Notes: generated from the sequence alone by a model not told the origin. A DNA stretch of 14,146 nucleotides from an uncultured Oxalobacter sp. (GCA_905202055.1 CAJKQK010000051.1:1-14146), one strand, 5' to 3'. Positions 1-6,690 are shown, counted from the first letter of the stretch. Numbers and translations: made by a program.

Positions 1-1
1 G

Positions 2-199
2 GAGGAAGGTATCCGGCTTTTAACGCAGTCTGCAAACATGAATTATCCATCCGCGATGGAACTGCTCGGGGATTTTTATCGTGAAGAAAAAAGTGATAAA
101 AAAGAAGCGGAAAAATGGTATCGTCGTGCCGCCGAAACCGGCGACAAAACCGTTATTGAATCCATGAAGAAAAAAGGCGTTTATCCGGCAAACCCGTAA
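2..199 (+). CDS. Sel1-like repeat protein, C-terminal end (5' part outside window)
   Basis: An open frame enters from the left edge and ends at TAA 197-199, giving the last 65 residues. Residues 31-46 of the fragment (DKKEAEKWYRRAAETGD) match the second helix of a Sel1-like repeat, whose signature is A..WY.KAA..G. The preceding helix PSAMELLGDFYRE matches the A..LG.LY pattern of the first helix. The protein ends with a short basic tail, KKKGVYPANP. Sel1-like repeats form alpha-solenoid scaffolds for protein-protein contacts, often in the periplasm or at the outer membrane. The full length and any signal peptide lie outside the window. A rho-independent terminator follows 17 bases after the stop. 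The family call is good; the specific role is unknown. Confidence 0.8.
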   Translation, partial: EEGIRLLTQSANMNYPSAMELLGDFYREEKSDKKEAEKWYRRAAETGDKTVIESMKKKGVYPANP

Positions 200-213
200 T
201 CCAGCTTAATACA

Positions 214-247
214 AAAGGCAGCCGGTCCATCCACCGGCTGCCTTTTT
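214..247. terminator. bidirectional rho-independent terminator
   Basis: AGGCAGCCGG (216-225) pairs perfectly with CCGGCTGCCT (234-243) around an 8-base loop. The stem is flanked by A's on the left and T's on the right, so it can end transcription both ways. It sits between the convergent Sel1-repeat gene (plus) and the DUF488 gene (minus). Confidence 0.85.
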
Positions 248-273
248 CTCATCCCGGACAAATCCTGCGCCAT

Positions 274-621
274 TCACTTTCCGGCAATCACATCCCGGAG
301 TACGATGGCGTGATTGACATGCGGGTCTTTCGCCGCATAAATCAGCGTGACATTGTCTGTTTTCAACATGTCGCGGATTCTGGCGATTTCCGGATTGCCT
401 TCAAGCTCTTCACGGTACAGTGTCGAAAATTCACCGAATTTATCGGGTTCGTGACTGAACCATTCCCTAAGCTTCGTGCTGGGCGCAATATCCTTCAACC
501 ACTCGTCCAGATGCGCCCTCACCTTTGAAATGCCGCGTGGCCAAAGCCTGTCCACCAGAATCCGGATGCCATCCGTTTCAAGAGGCTGTTCATAAACGCG
601 TTTGATCGCCAGTGACCGCAT
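274..621 (-). CDS. DUF488 family protein
   Basis: This is a 115-residue protein of the DUF488 (YeaO-like) family. Landmarks are IKRVYE at the N-terminus, DRLWPRG at residues 24-30, IAPSTKLREWFSH at 45-57 and TLIYAAKD at 92-99 followed by H.N.A.VL. These are the conserved blocks of the family, which has no established biochemical function. The open frame extends upstream to a TTG at 780, but the added residues look nothing like the family and cover the promoter. An AGGGAG ribosome-binding site stands 7 bases before the ATG at 619-621; another ATG two codons earlier (625-627) is too close to it. The protein starts MRSLAIKRVYE and has the usual family length. It is probably transcribed alone, because a terminator separates it from the gene upstream. 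Family call firm, start likely, function unknown. Confidence 0.88.
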   Translation of the reverse strand: MRSLAIKRVYEQPLETDGIRILVDRLWPRGISKVRAHLDEWLKDIAPSTKLREWFSHEPDKFGEFSTLYREELEGNPEIARIRDMLKTDNVTLIYAAKDPHVNHAIVLRDVIAGK

Positions 622-685
622 ATCCATTCTCCCTTCATGTCCAGTTCGATGATACGGATCCAGTGAAGTCCGACACCTGAAACAG

Positions 686-694
686 ACTATAGCA
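686..694 (-). promoter_or_regulatory. extended -10 promoter of the DUF488 gene
   Basis: Read on the minus strand this is TGCTATAGT, an extended -10 box (TGn plus TATAGT) about 65 bases before the chosen ATG. No convincing -35 is present, which is normal for extended -10 promoters. It lies just downstream of the terminator of the preceding minus-strand gene. Confidence 0.5.
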
Positions 695-725
695 CGCGAA
701 CAGGATCGCCAAAATGCCATAAAAC

Positions 726-756
726 AAAAAACGGCAACCTGATGGTTGCCGTTTTT
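726..756 (-). terminator. rho-independent terminator of the GNAT gene
   Basis: ACGGCAACC (731-739) pairs with GGTTGCCGT (744-752) around a 4-base loop, with A's on the left and T's on the right. Read leftward it lies directly after the acetyltransferase stop codon and ends in a run of U. It separates that gene from the DUF488 gene. Confidence 0.85.
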
Positions 757-772
757 CCGGATTCTGCGAAGC

Positions 773-1237
773 TTATGCAAATACCTTTGCTTTCTTTTCC
801 ATATAAACGAATTTCAGCTCTGGCGTCATGTCCTCTTCCTCGAAACGGACATAACCGAGGCCTTCATACAGTTTCAGGTTTTTCAGGCTGACATTGCTCG
901 TAAAGAGTTCATAACGTGGCTTGGGGCATGCCTTTTCAACCGCCACCAGAAGCTGGGTACCGACCCCGCGTCCCTGTTTTTCCGGCAACACCATCAATTT
1001 GGCAATATGCAGGGTATCGTCCTTTTCACGCGCCCTGACCGAACCGATAATCACGCCCACTTCATCGACCGCTTTCAGCACGATGCCTTCACGGTATTCC
1101 TTTTCCAGGTCTTTCAGGGTTTGCATCAGCGGAGGGATTTTCTCATTGCCCAGCAATCTGGCCTCGCTGCGGAACGCGCGATACTGGAGAGCCAGAATAA
1201 TGCCCAGATCTTCAGGCTGTGCTTTCAGAATTCTCAA
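773..1237 (-). CDS. GNAT family N-acetyltransferase
   Basis: The predicted protein of 154 residues is a Gcn5-related acetyltransferase that would transfer an acetyl group from acetyl-CoA to an unidentified amine. With the start chosen here, motif A, the acetyl-CoA pyrophosphate loop, is LHIAKLMVLPEKQGRGVG at about 76-93, carrying the Q/R-x-x-G-x-G core QGRGVG. Motif B follows as ELFTSNVSLKNLKLYEGLGYVRFE at about 110-133. The start is unusual: the frame runs to a TTG at 1270 without a ribosome-binding site, while an internal TTG (1235-1237) follows GGGAAGGGAAG by 6 bases and gives the normal GNAT opening MRILKAQPEDL. No in-frame ATG exists near the N-terminus. A TATAGT box (minus strand, 1278-1283) lies just upstream. 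The fold is certain; the substrate cannot be told from sequence. Confidence 0.85.
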   Translation of the reverse strand: MRILKAQPEDLGIILALQYRAFRSEARLLGNEKIPPLMQTLKDLEKEYREGIVLKAVDEVGVIIGSVRAREKDDTLHIAKLMVLPEKQGRGVGTQLLVAVEKACPKPRYELFTSNVSLKNLKLYEGLGYVRFEEEDMTPELKFVYMEKKAKVFA

Positions 1238-1277
1238 AACAAACTTCCCTTCCCGCAAAAGAAACGCCAAAAACGCG

Positions 1278-1283
1278 ACTATA
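1278..1283 (-). promoter_or_regulatory. possible -10 box of the GNAT gene
   Basis: On the minus strand this reads TATAGT, about 41 bases before the chosen TTG start. The upstream DNA is T-rich but has no clear -35 at the right distance, so this is tentative. Confidence 0.3.
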
Positions 1284-1365
1284 ACCGGAAATCACTGAAA
1301 ATAAAATAAAAAAAGCGAAAAACAGGGCTGAACGGAGAAAAAAAACTTTATAAAATAATTCCGTC

Positions 1366-1389
1366 GGGCGCTTTTGCGCCCATTTTTTT
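1366..1389 (+). terminator. rho-independent terminator before the tail-fibre remnants
   Basis: GGGCGC (1366-1371) and GCGCCC (1376-1381) form a hairpin around TTTT, followed by A and seven T's. On the plus strand no gene lies directly upstream, so it may be the left-over end of a lost phage gene. The rest of 1291-1365 is A-rich and shows nothing else. Confidence 0.65.
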
Positions 1390-1403
1390 AAATCATTCCC
1401 AAG

Positions 1404-1435
1404 GCCTCTCCCTGAAAACCGGAGAGGCTTTTTTT
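1404..1435 (+). terminator. terminator-like hairpin abutting the first tail-fibre start
   Basis: GCCTCTCC (1404-1411) pairs perfectly with GGAGAGGC (1421-1428) around a 9-base loop and is followed by seven T's (1429-1435). The T run ends directly at an ATG (1436). The GGAG ribosome-binding site for the preferred ATG at 1448 lies only 3 bases beyond it. It could be the terminator of a lost upstream gene or a leader attenuator. Confidence 0.7.
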
Positions 1436-1447
1436 ATGGAGAAAAAT

Positions 1448-2513
1448 ATGGCTTTGGTACCTGAAAAAGACCTTCTTTCCGGCACAAAGGTACCGGAAAC
1501 GACCACAGGCGAATTCCGACTTGCCCCGGGTAAACTGAGAGAATTCATTGCAGACCTGTTGGGTTCCGACAGTTCCGACAAACAGGCCGCTCGCGACACA
1601 CCGGGCACTCAGGAAAAATATCTGACCGCAGCCGAAAGTACGGCAGACGCAATAACGGCGAGATTCGCTTCACTCATTCTGAACCCCCTGCACGGGATGG
1701 CCGTTCAGGTCAGGAGCCAGAAGGCCAATACCATTCCTGTTCCCACCTTCAAGGCGGATGAAACCGGCACATTCCCTATCGTCAGGGGCAACAACCAGCC
1801 CCTGCAGACAGGCGATATCGCCGGAGACGGGCACTGGCTGGAAATGAAATTTGACGATACACTGAAAAAACGGGTTTTGCAAAATCCGGCATACGCCATC
1901 TCTGTGATACCGGAAATTGCCCCCGTTCTGGCTGAAAAAGCCGACCGTCGGGATCTGGAAAACTACCTTGAAAAAAGTGGCGGCATGATGTCCGGTGAAT
2001 TGACGATGCAGGCCGGTCAAAAAATCAATTTGTAATCCAATCTCGCCATCGGCCGGGCATATCTCCATAAATACGATAACACCACATGGCTCGCGAACAC
2101 CGACCCGGCCAATGAAACGTCCGCTTACATTTCATTATCGGACAACGGAACCATCGAATTGAACGGTAAAGTAACATTCAATGAAAAATCCACTTCTGTC
2201 GTTGTGGAATCCTTTAATGACGGCACGAACTGGTATCGGAAATGGTCTGACGGATGGCTCGAACAGGGCGGAATTGCACCGAATATAAGAGGGTATGTTT
2301 CAACTCAGACAGCACATTACCCATCCCTTTTTCAAACGCAAACTATACATTGATTCTGATGCCAAAAGGCACAAGGAAAAAAACTCCCAGAACGGTTGGG
2401 GAGTCACATCAACAACGCCAGCCACTTTCAGTGTTTTTACTGATGATTTTTCAGGAATCAGCGACGCTTGCTGGTATGCCTGCGGCGATGGCGAGACTTT
2501 ATCGAATGTATAG
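1448..2513 (+). pseudogene. phage tail-fibre protein gene, interrupted (copy 1)
   Basis: The gene opens at ATG 1448, 6 bases after GGAG; an ATG at 1436 is less likely. The first open part ends at TAA 2033-2035 after 195 codons. It holds an N-terminal module shared with copy 2 (PEKxLLxGxKxPxTTT...GKLR...DSSDK). A middle section contains RFASLILNPLHGMAVQV and GDIAGDGHWLEM, typical of phage tail fibres, and the part ends in YLEKSGGMMSGELTM. The same frame then continues for 105 codons (2036-2350), including NDGTNWYRKWSDGWLEQGG. Homologous coding next moves frame near 2312-2320 (PIPFSNANYTLILMPKGT) and again at an A7 run (2377-2383). The last frame reads through SDACWYACGDG to TAG at 2511-2513. 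One stop and two shifts mean a dead gene, or sequencing errors if reads disagree. No tail-collar domain was seen. Such fibres bind host receptors in intact phages. Confidence 0.8.
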
Positions 2514-2537
2514 AAAACAAATCTGATTCCAACTCAG

Positions 2538-2562
2538 CTCTTTCTTTGAAAGAGTTATTTTT
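2538..2562 (+). terminator. terminator-like hairpin before the second tail-fibre start
   Basis: CTCTTTC (2538-2544) pairs with GAAAGAG (2548-2554) around TTT and is followed by TTATTTTT. It lies 8 bases before the GGGA ribosome-binding site (2570-2573) of the next gene, the same layout as at 1404-1435. The stem is A/T-rich and weaker than the first. Confidence 0.5.
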
Positions 2563-2576
2563 CAGAGCCGGGAAAA

Positions 2577-3739
2577 ATGACAAAATCACCTGAAAAAGCC
2601 CTGCTTGCAGGCATCAAAACGCCGAAAACAACGACTCGCGAAATGAAAAACGCGCTCGGCAAACTGCGGGATTCTCTTGCCGAACTGTTTGGCGAAGACA
2701 GTTCCGACAAGGAAAAGACACGACAGGCACCGGACATCGATTTGTCGGCTCTTTCCGATAAATCGGATATCGAAGCACCCCTGTCGATGAAAGCGGACAA
2801 GGCCGAACTGGAAAACAAGGCCGATAAAGATGAAATCGATGCTTTAGAAGCGGAAATCCCCAGACGTGGAATACCCGTCGGGTCAATCGGTTACTTTGCC
2901 ACTTCTGCCCCACCCGCCGGATACCTGAAAGCGGACGGATCGAAGCCGGACGGAAAACGTATCCGGACTTGTATGCGGTCCGGCACAGCCTTCGGAAACG
3001 GGGATGGAACAACAACATTCAATTTGCCTGACCTGATGGATCGTTTTCCTCAGGGAAGTATGACACCGGGAATAAAAAAAGAGTCAGGTTTGCCCGACAT
3101 CACGGGGACGTTCAGGGGCTTGGGGCAGAATATCGCTTCAGGCGACTCATACGAATCAGGTGCTTTCAAAGCGATCAATACAAATTCTGCTTTTTCTTCC
3201 GCGAGCGGTAACGATGCAAAAAAACGGGATTTCGCCACTTCCCGTTCAAATCCGTTATACGGGTCAGGTATGACCGTCCAGCCCCGTGCCCTCACATTGC
3301 TTCCATGCATAAAGGCGTTCCATTCTGCACTCCGTCCCGGACTGATCGATCTCACCGAACTGGCCGGTGAGATGACAGGCAAGCTGGAAAAGGTAATCGA
3401 TGGCAATTCAGTCAAATACAAATACATTGCCGGAACTTTTTCCGACGGAACGAACTGGTGGTGCCAATGGTCTGATAGCTGGCTTGAACAGGGTGGAATA
3501 TCTCAAAATACCACTTACGGATCATGGTTGACCGTTTCCTGCTGAAACCTTATTCAAACAGGCATTACACGCTGCCCGGATCATTCCACGATTGCGTAAC
3601 AACTGGCACATATGAAACAAACATCATGGCAGTGACAGCCAGCCAGTTCAAATGGGAATAGACCCATCGTGCCAAAGGAATCGGGACAGCACCTTATACC
3701 TGGCACTGGTATGCCTGTGGCATAAGCTCATTACCCTGA
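2577..3739 (+). pseudogene. phage tail-fibre gene with tail-collar domain, broken at its 3' end (copy 2)
   Basis: An open part of 322 codons runs from ATG 2577 to TGA 3543-3545, with GGGA 3 bases before the ATG. Residues 1-45 repeat the N-terminal module of copy 1. A lysine/aspartate-rich heptad-like stretch (about 65-95) follows. The phage tail-collar domain then spans about 100-165 (IPVGSIGYFATSAPPAGYL ... GTAFGNGDGTTTFNLPDL). The C-terminal part includes DGTNWWCQWSDSWLEQGG. After the stop, homologous coding continues one frame over from 3539 (LLKPYSNRHYTLPGSF). It contains an in-frame TAG at 3659-3661, passes WHWYACG and ends at TGA 3737-3739. WYACG also ends copy 1, so the original gene probably ended there. 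The open 322-codon part could still be translated, but it lacks the distal receptor-binding end. Family call firm; loss of function likely. Confidence 0.8.
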
Positions 3740-3882
3740 AAAAAAGTGTCGTTTCCTGCTTTTGTGGTTAAAAATTCGTGAATAGCCAAATGAAAAACAT
3801 GAAAATGCCTTCCGTTTGGTTCTTCACATAGTCAACACTTTTTTACTGGAGTATTCTTGGAAAAAACGTGAAAATGAATAAC
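3740..3882. other. intergenic stretch between tail-fibre remnant and aldehyde dehydrogenase
   Basis: This A/T-rich stretch must carry the promoter of the dehydrogenase gene. I could not fit a convincing -35/-10 pair: TATTCT at 3851-3856 is a weak -10 candidate with no matching -35. No clear terminator for the tail-fibre remnant was found and no further tail-fibre homology was recognised. Confidence 0.4.
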
Positions 3883-3889
3883 AAGGAGG
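3883..3889 (+). promoter_or_regulatory. strong ribosome-binding site that sets the dehydrogenase start
   Basis: AAGGAGG is a full anti-SD match 5 bases before ATG 3895. It rules out the upstream in-frame ATGs at 3868 and 3874, which would add nine or seven residues. Confidence 0.85.
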
Positions 3890-3894
3890 CTGAC

Positions 3895-5355
3895 ATGAGT
3901 GCCCTGCACAACAGACTCAAAAAGAACGAATTTTTCAAACCGGAAGCATTCATTGACGGGGAATGGATCGATACGGGAGAAACCTTTCCCGTTTTTAATC
4001 CGGCCACAGGTGAAAAACTGGCCGACATGGCTTATTGCGGCAGGAACCAGACGGAAGTGGCGATCGCATCGGCGTACAAAGCCTTCCAGAGCTGGCGCAA
4101 GACAACGGCAACCGAACGCGCCGCCATCCTGAACCGCTGGTATGCCCTCATCGTGGAAAACCGACCCTTTCTTGGCGAGCTCATGACCGCAGAACAGGGC
4201 AAACCCCTGCAGGAGGCGCTCGGAGAAGTCGATTACGCCGCCAGCTTCATCCAGTGGTTTGCTGAAGAAGCGCGGCGCGCCAACGGGGAAATCATCCCGC
4301 CCGTCAAGCCGGATTCGCGCATTTTCGCTACCCGTGAACCCGTCGGCGTCGTCGCCGCAATCACGCCCTGGAACTTCCCGATGGCCATGCTGACACGCAA
4401 ACTCGGCCCCGCTCTCGCTGCTGGATGTACCGCGCTGATCAAGCCTGCCAACGAAACCCCGTTGTGCGCCAATGCGCTTTTGGCGATTGCACAAAAAGCG
4501 GGCGTTCCTGCAGGTGTCTTAAACAGCGTCTTCGGCGATACACACGCCATCTCTGACGCGATCATGGCTTCCTTCGATGTCCGCAAAATCACCTTTACCG
4601 GTTCGACCGCCGTCGGCAAGATACTGGTGAAAAACGCCGCCGACACCATGAAGCGCGTGTCAATGGAACTGGGTGGCGACGCGCCCATGATCGTGTTCGA
4701 CGATGCCGACATCGATCTGGCTGTCAGTGGCACCATCGCCAACAAATTCCGCAACGCAGGGCAAGTCTGCGTCGCCATCAACCGCCTCTATGTCCAGGAC
4801 GGCGTGTACGACCGTTTCATTGACAAACTGGCTTTTGCCATCCGTGAACTCAAGGTCGGTAACGGCATGACCCCCGGCGTCACGATCGGCCCGCTGATCA
4901 ACAAAAAAGGACTGGAAAAAGTCGGGCGGCACGTCAGGGACGCACAGGCAAAAGGCGGCAAAGTCATCGTCGGCGGCAAACAAAGCCCGCTCGGCGGCAC
5001 CTTCTTCGAACCGACCCTGATTGCCGACGCCAGTGACGACATGATGCTCGCTTCAGAAGAAACCTTCGGCCCCGTTGCCGCCTGCTTCCGCTTCAAAACG
5101 GAAGAAGAAGCGATCAGGCGTGCCAACCATACCCCGTTCGGACTGGCTGCCTACTTCTATTCAACAGACCTTTCCCGCGTATTCCGCGTTTCCGAAGCGA
5201 TAGAAGCCGGCATGATCGGCATCAACGATACCGGCGTATCCACCACCGTCGCCCCGTTCGGCGGCGTCAAGGAATCCGGCCTCGGCCGGGAAGGTTCGGT
5301 TTTGGGACTGGAAGAGTATCTCGAAGTCAAAACCCTGCATCTGGGCAATCTGTAA
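3895..5355 (+). CDS. gabD: NAD(P)-dependent succinate-semialdehyde dehydrogenase (GabD-like)
   Basis: The 486-residue protein belongs to the aldehyde dehydrogenase superfamily and resembles E. coli GabD (482 residues) along its whole length. GabD oxidises succinate semialdehyde to succinate with NADP+ in the cytoplasm, feeding GABA breakdown products into the TCA cycle. Visible landmarks are TPWNFP at 158-163 (oxyanion Asn160), LIKPA at 181-185 (cofactor-binding Lys183), FTGSTAVG at 234-241, MELGG at 257-261 (general base Glu258) and FRNAGQVC at 285-292 (nucleophile Cys292). The C-terminal EETFGP and PFGGVKESGLGREG blocks are also present. The start follows a perfect AAGGAGG. Neighbours give no pathway: there is no gabT or transporter nearby, so glutarate or another semialdehyde is possible. 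The second cysteine that follows the nucleophile in E. coli GabD (TCVC) is absent here (VCVA). Superfamily certain, substrate probable. Confidence 0.88.
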   Translation: MSALHNRLKKNEFFKPEAFIDGEWIDTGETFPVFNPATGEKLADMAYCGRNQTEVAIASAYKAFQSWRKTTATERAAILNRWYALIVENRPFLGELMTAEQGKPLQEALGEVDYAASFIQWFAEEARRANGEIIPPVKPDSRIFATREPVGVVAAITPWNFPMAMLTRKLGPALAAGCTALIKPANETPLCANALLAIAQKAGVPAGVLNSVFGDTHAISDAIMASFDVRKITFTGSTAVGKILVKNAADTMKRVSMELGGDAPMIVFDDADIDLAVSGTIANKFRNAGQVCVAINRLYVQDGVYDRFIDKLAFAIRELKVGNGMTPGVTIGPLINKKGLEKVGRHVRDAQAKGGKVIVGGKQSPLGGTFFEPTLIADASDDMMLASEETFGPVAACFRFKTEEEAIRRANHTPFGLAAYFYSTDLSRVFRVSEAIEAGMIGINDTGVSTTVAPFGGVKESGLGREGSVLGLEEYLEVKTLHLGNL

Positions 5356-5364
5356 TCCGAAAGC

Positions 5365-5390
5365 GCCGGATCATCCCGTATTGATCCGGC
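5365..5390. repeat. perfect inverted repeat overlapping a -35 box
   Basis: GCCGGATCA (5365-5373) and TGATCCGGC (5382-5390) are perfect inverted copies around 8 bases. The right arm includes the predicted -35 TTGATC of the next gene. No U run follows, so as a terminator for the dehydrogenase gene it would be atypical. It could instead be an operator. Confidence 0.5.
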
Positions 5391-5408
5391 ACCCATCTGC
5401 GCTACAAT
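5381..5408 (+). promoter_or_regulatory. sigma70 promoter of the exported Sel1-repeat gene
   Basis: TTGATC (5381-5386), a 16-base spacer and TACAAT (5403-5408). The predicted transcription start near 5415 leaves a short leader of about 24 bases before the GTG start. The -10 sits in GCGCTACAAT, also seen before thyA. Confidence 0.6.
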
Positions 5409-5438
5409 GGCTTCAAGATAACATTTCCGTTCATTACC

Positions 5439-6638
5439 GTGTCTCCACTCCAGAAAATACTGACGGCAACGGCTCTTGTCTGCATCGCCGTCCTGATATC
5501 CCTGTCCCATTCTGCAAGCCATGCAGGAAATATCGTTCGCCCCGACACATCCGGGACGGCCGTTATCACTGATGGCGGCAATGCCGGTAACGGAAAACCT
5601 GTCGAATCCGGCCCGGATGACACCGTCGACAAACCGGCCCGTCCCCCCGTCGGCCAGAACGATGCAAAAACCTGGTTCCATCTCGGGCTGATGTCGAAAA
5701 ACGGCTATGGCGTACCGGCAGACCCGGTAAAAGCCCGTGAATGGTTTCTCAAATCGGCACAACGAAATTACCTGCCCGCCCGGTACCAGCTGGCCCTGAT
5801 GCAATTTTCAGGGGCTGGCGGAAAAGAAGACAAACCCGCCGCGCTGGAAGCATTCAGAAAACTGGCTGCTGAAGACTATCCACCCGCACAATACACCCTG
5901 GGATATCTGAACCTGAAAGGCGACGGCATGCCGCAAAATCCGGGAGAAGCCCGTTTCTGGTTTGAAAAAGCCGCCGGAAAAAACGATATGCGTGCCATAG
6001 CGTCGCTGGCCTGGCTTTACCTGAAAGGCGTCGGCGCCCCCATCGATGAGAAAAAAGCCGCGGTCCTGTTCGAAAAAGCCGCCCGTATGGGCGACGCATA
6101 CAGCCAGGATCAGTTCGGCATGATGCTGGGCAGGGGTATCGGTATGAAAGCCGAGCCCGAAAAAGCGTTCTTGTGGATTGAAAAAGCCGCCCGGCAGCAT
6201 TACCCGGCTGCCGAATACCATATGGCCATGATGTATCTGAGTGGTCAGGGAACGGAAAAAAATGCCGGAAAAGCCGTCAGGTGGCTTGAAAAGGCCGCCT
6301 CCCACGGCAATGTCGATGCCCAGAATTTCTATGCCAGCCTGCTTTACCTTGGCTACGGCATCAGGCAGGACATTCCCAAAGCCGTCGTGTATTTTACCGA
6401 AGCGGCCAACAACGGACACGCGGAATCCCAGTACTTGCTGGGAACCATGTATGTCAAGGGAAACGGCGTCCTGGCGAACCTGAAAACCGCCCGGAAGTGG
6501 TTTGAAAAAGCGGAAAAAAACGGACACCCCGACGCAAAGGCCGCACTGGAAAAACTCGATGAAATGGAAGCGGCAAAACAGGGGGCAACCCCTCCGGCAT
6601 CTACGAAAAAGGAAGAAACCGGACAAAGCCAGCCATAA
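5439..6638 (+). CDS. exported Sel1-like repeat protein
   Basis: The protein of 399 residues is probably periplasmic. An N-terminal signal peptide (hydrophobic residues about 7-23) has a likely cleavage site after SHA-29. A low-complexity Gly/Pro/Asp-rich linker (30-72) follows. Eight Sel1-like repeats run from about 76 to 370, recognisable by recurring A.Y.LG.MY..G.G...D...A..WFEKAA. The tail (about 375-399) is hydrophilic, rich in K, E, T and P. Sel1 repeats are TPR-like helical hairpins that act as protein-binding scaffolds, and in several bacteria they regulate envelope or secretion processes. No catalytic motif is visible. The start is a GTG without an obvious ribosome-binding site, supported by the signal peptide directly after it and by the promoter at 5381-5408. 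Family and export are firm; the partner is unknown. The eight repeats make it the largest of four Sel1-type genes in this window. Confidence 0.85.
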   Translation: MSPLQKILTATALVCIAVLISLSHSASHAGNIVRPDTSGTAVITDGGNAGNGKPVESGPDDTVDKPARPPVGQNDAKTWFHLGLMSKNGYGVPADPVKAREWFLKSAQRNYLPARYQLALMQFSGAGGKEDKPAALEAFRKLAAEDYPPAQYTLGYLNLKGDGMPQNPGEARFWFEKAAGKNDMRAIASLAWLYLKGVGAPIDEKKAAVLFEKAARMGDAYSQDQFGMMLGRGIGMKAEPEKAFLWIEKAARQHYPAAEYHMAMMYLSGQGTEKNAGKAVRWLEKAASHGNVDAQNFYASLLYLGYGIRQDIPKAVVYFTEAANNGHAESQYLLGTMYVKGNGVLANLKTARKWFEKAEKNGHPDAKAALEKLDEMEAAKQGATPPASTKKEETGQSQP

Positions 6639-6673
6639 AGCCCGAACCTGAAAAACCGCAATACCGCCGGGCT
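6639..6673 (+). other. weak hairpin after the Sel1-repeat gene
   Basis: AGCCCG (6639-6644) can pair with CGGGCT (6668-6673) across a 23-base loop directly after the stop codon. There is no T run, so termination here is doubtful and some readthrough into thyA is possible. Confidence 0.25.
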
Positions 6674-6684
6674 GCCGATTGCGC

Positions 6685-6690
6685 TACAAT
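6685..6690 (+). promoter_or_regulatory. -10 box of thyA
   Basis: TACAAT within TTGCGCTACAAT, 34 bases before the thyA ATG. The ten bases GCGCTACAAT are identical to the -10 region before the upstream Sel1-repeat gene. No good -35 was found at 16-18 bases. Confidence 0.45.

Noticed and set aside
622..780. N-terminal extension of the DUF488 gene to TTG 780
   Set aside because: The extra residues are unlike the family, cover the promoter and run back into the upstream terminator; a good ribosome-binding site marks ATG 619-621.
746..1309. Plus-strand open frame of 187 codons opposite the GNAT gene
   Set aside because: It is antisense to a gene with clear GNAT motifs and its translation shows no recognisable domain.
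5808..6626. Minus-strand open frame of 272 codons
   Set aside because: It is antisense to the Sel1-repeat gene; its periodic glycine/phenylalanine pattern mirrors the repeats on the other strand.
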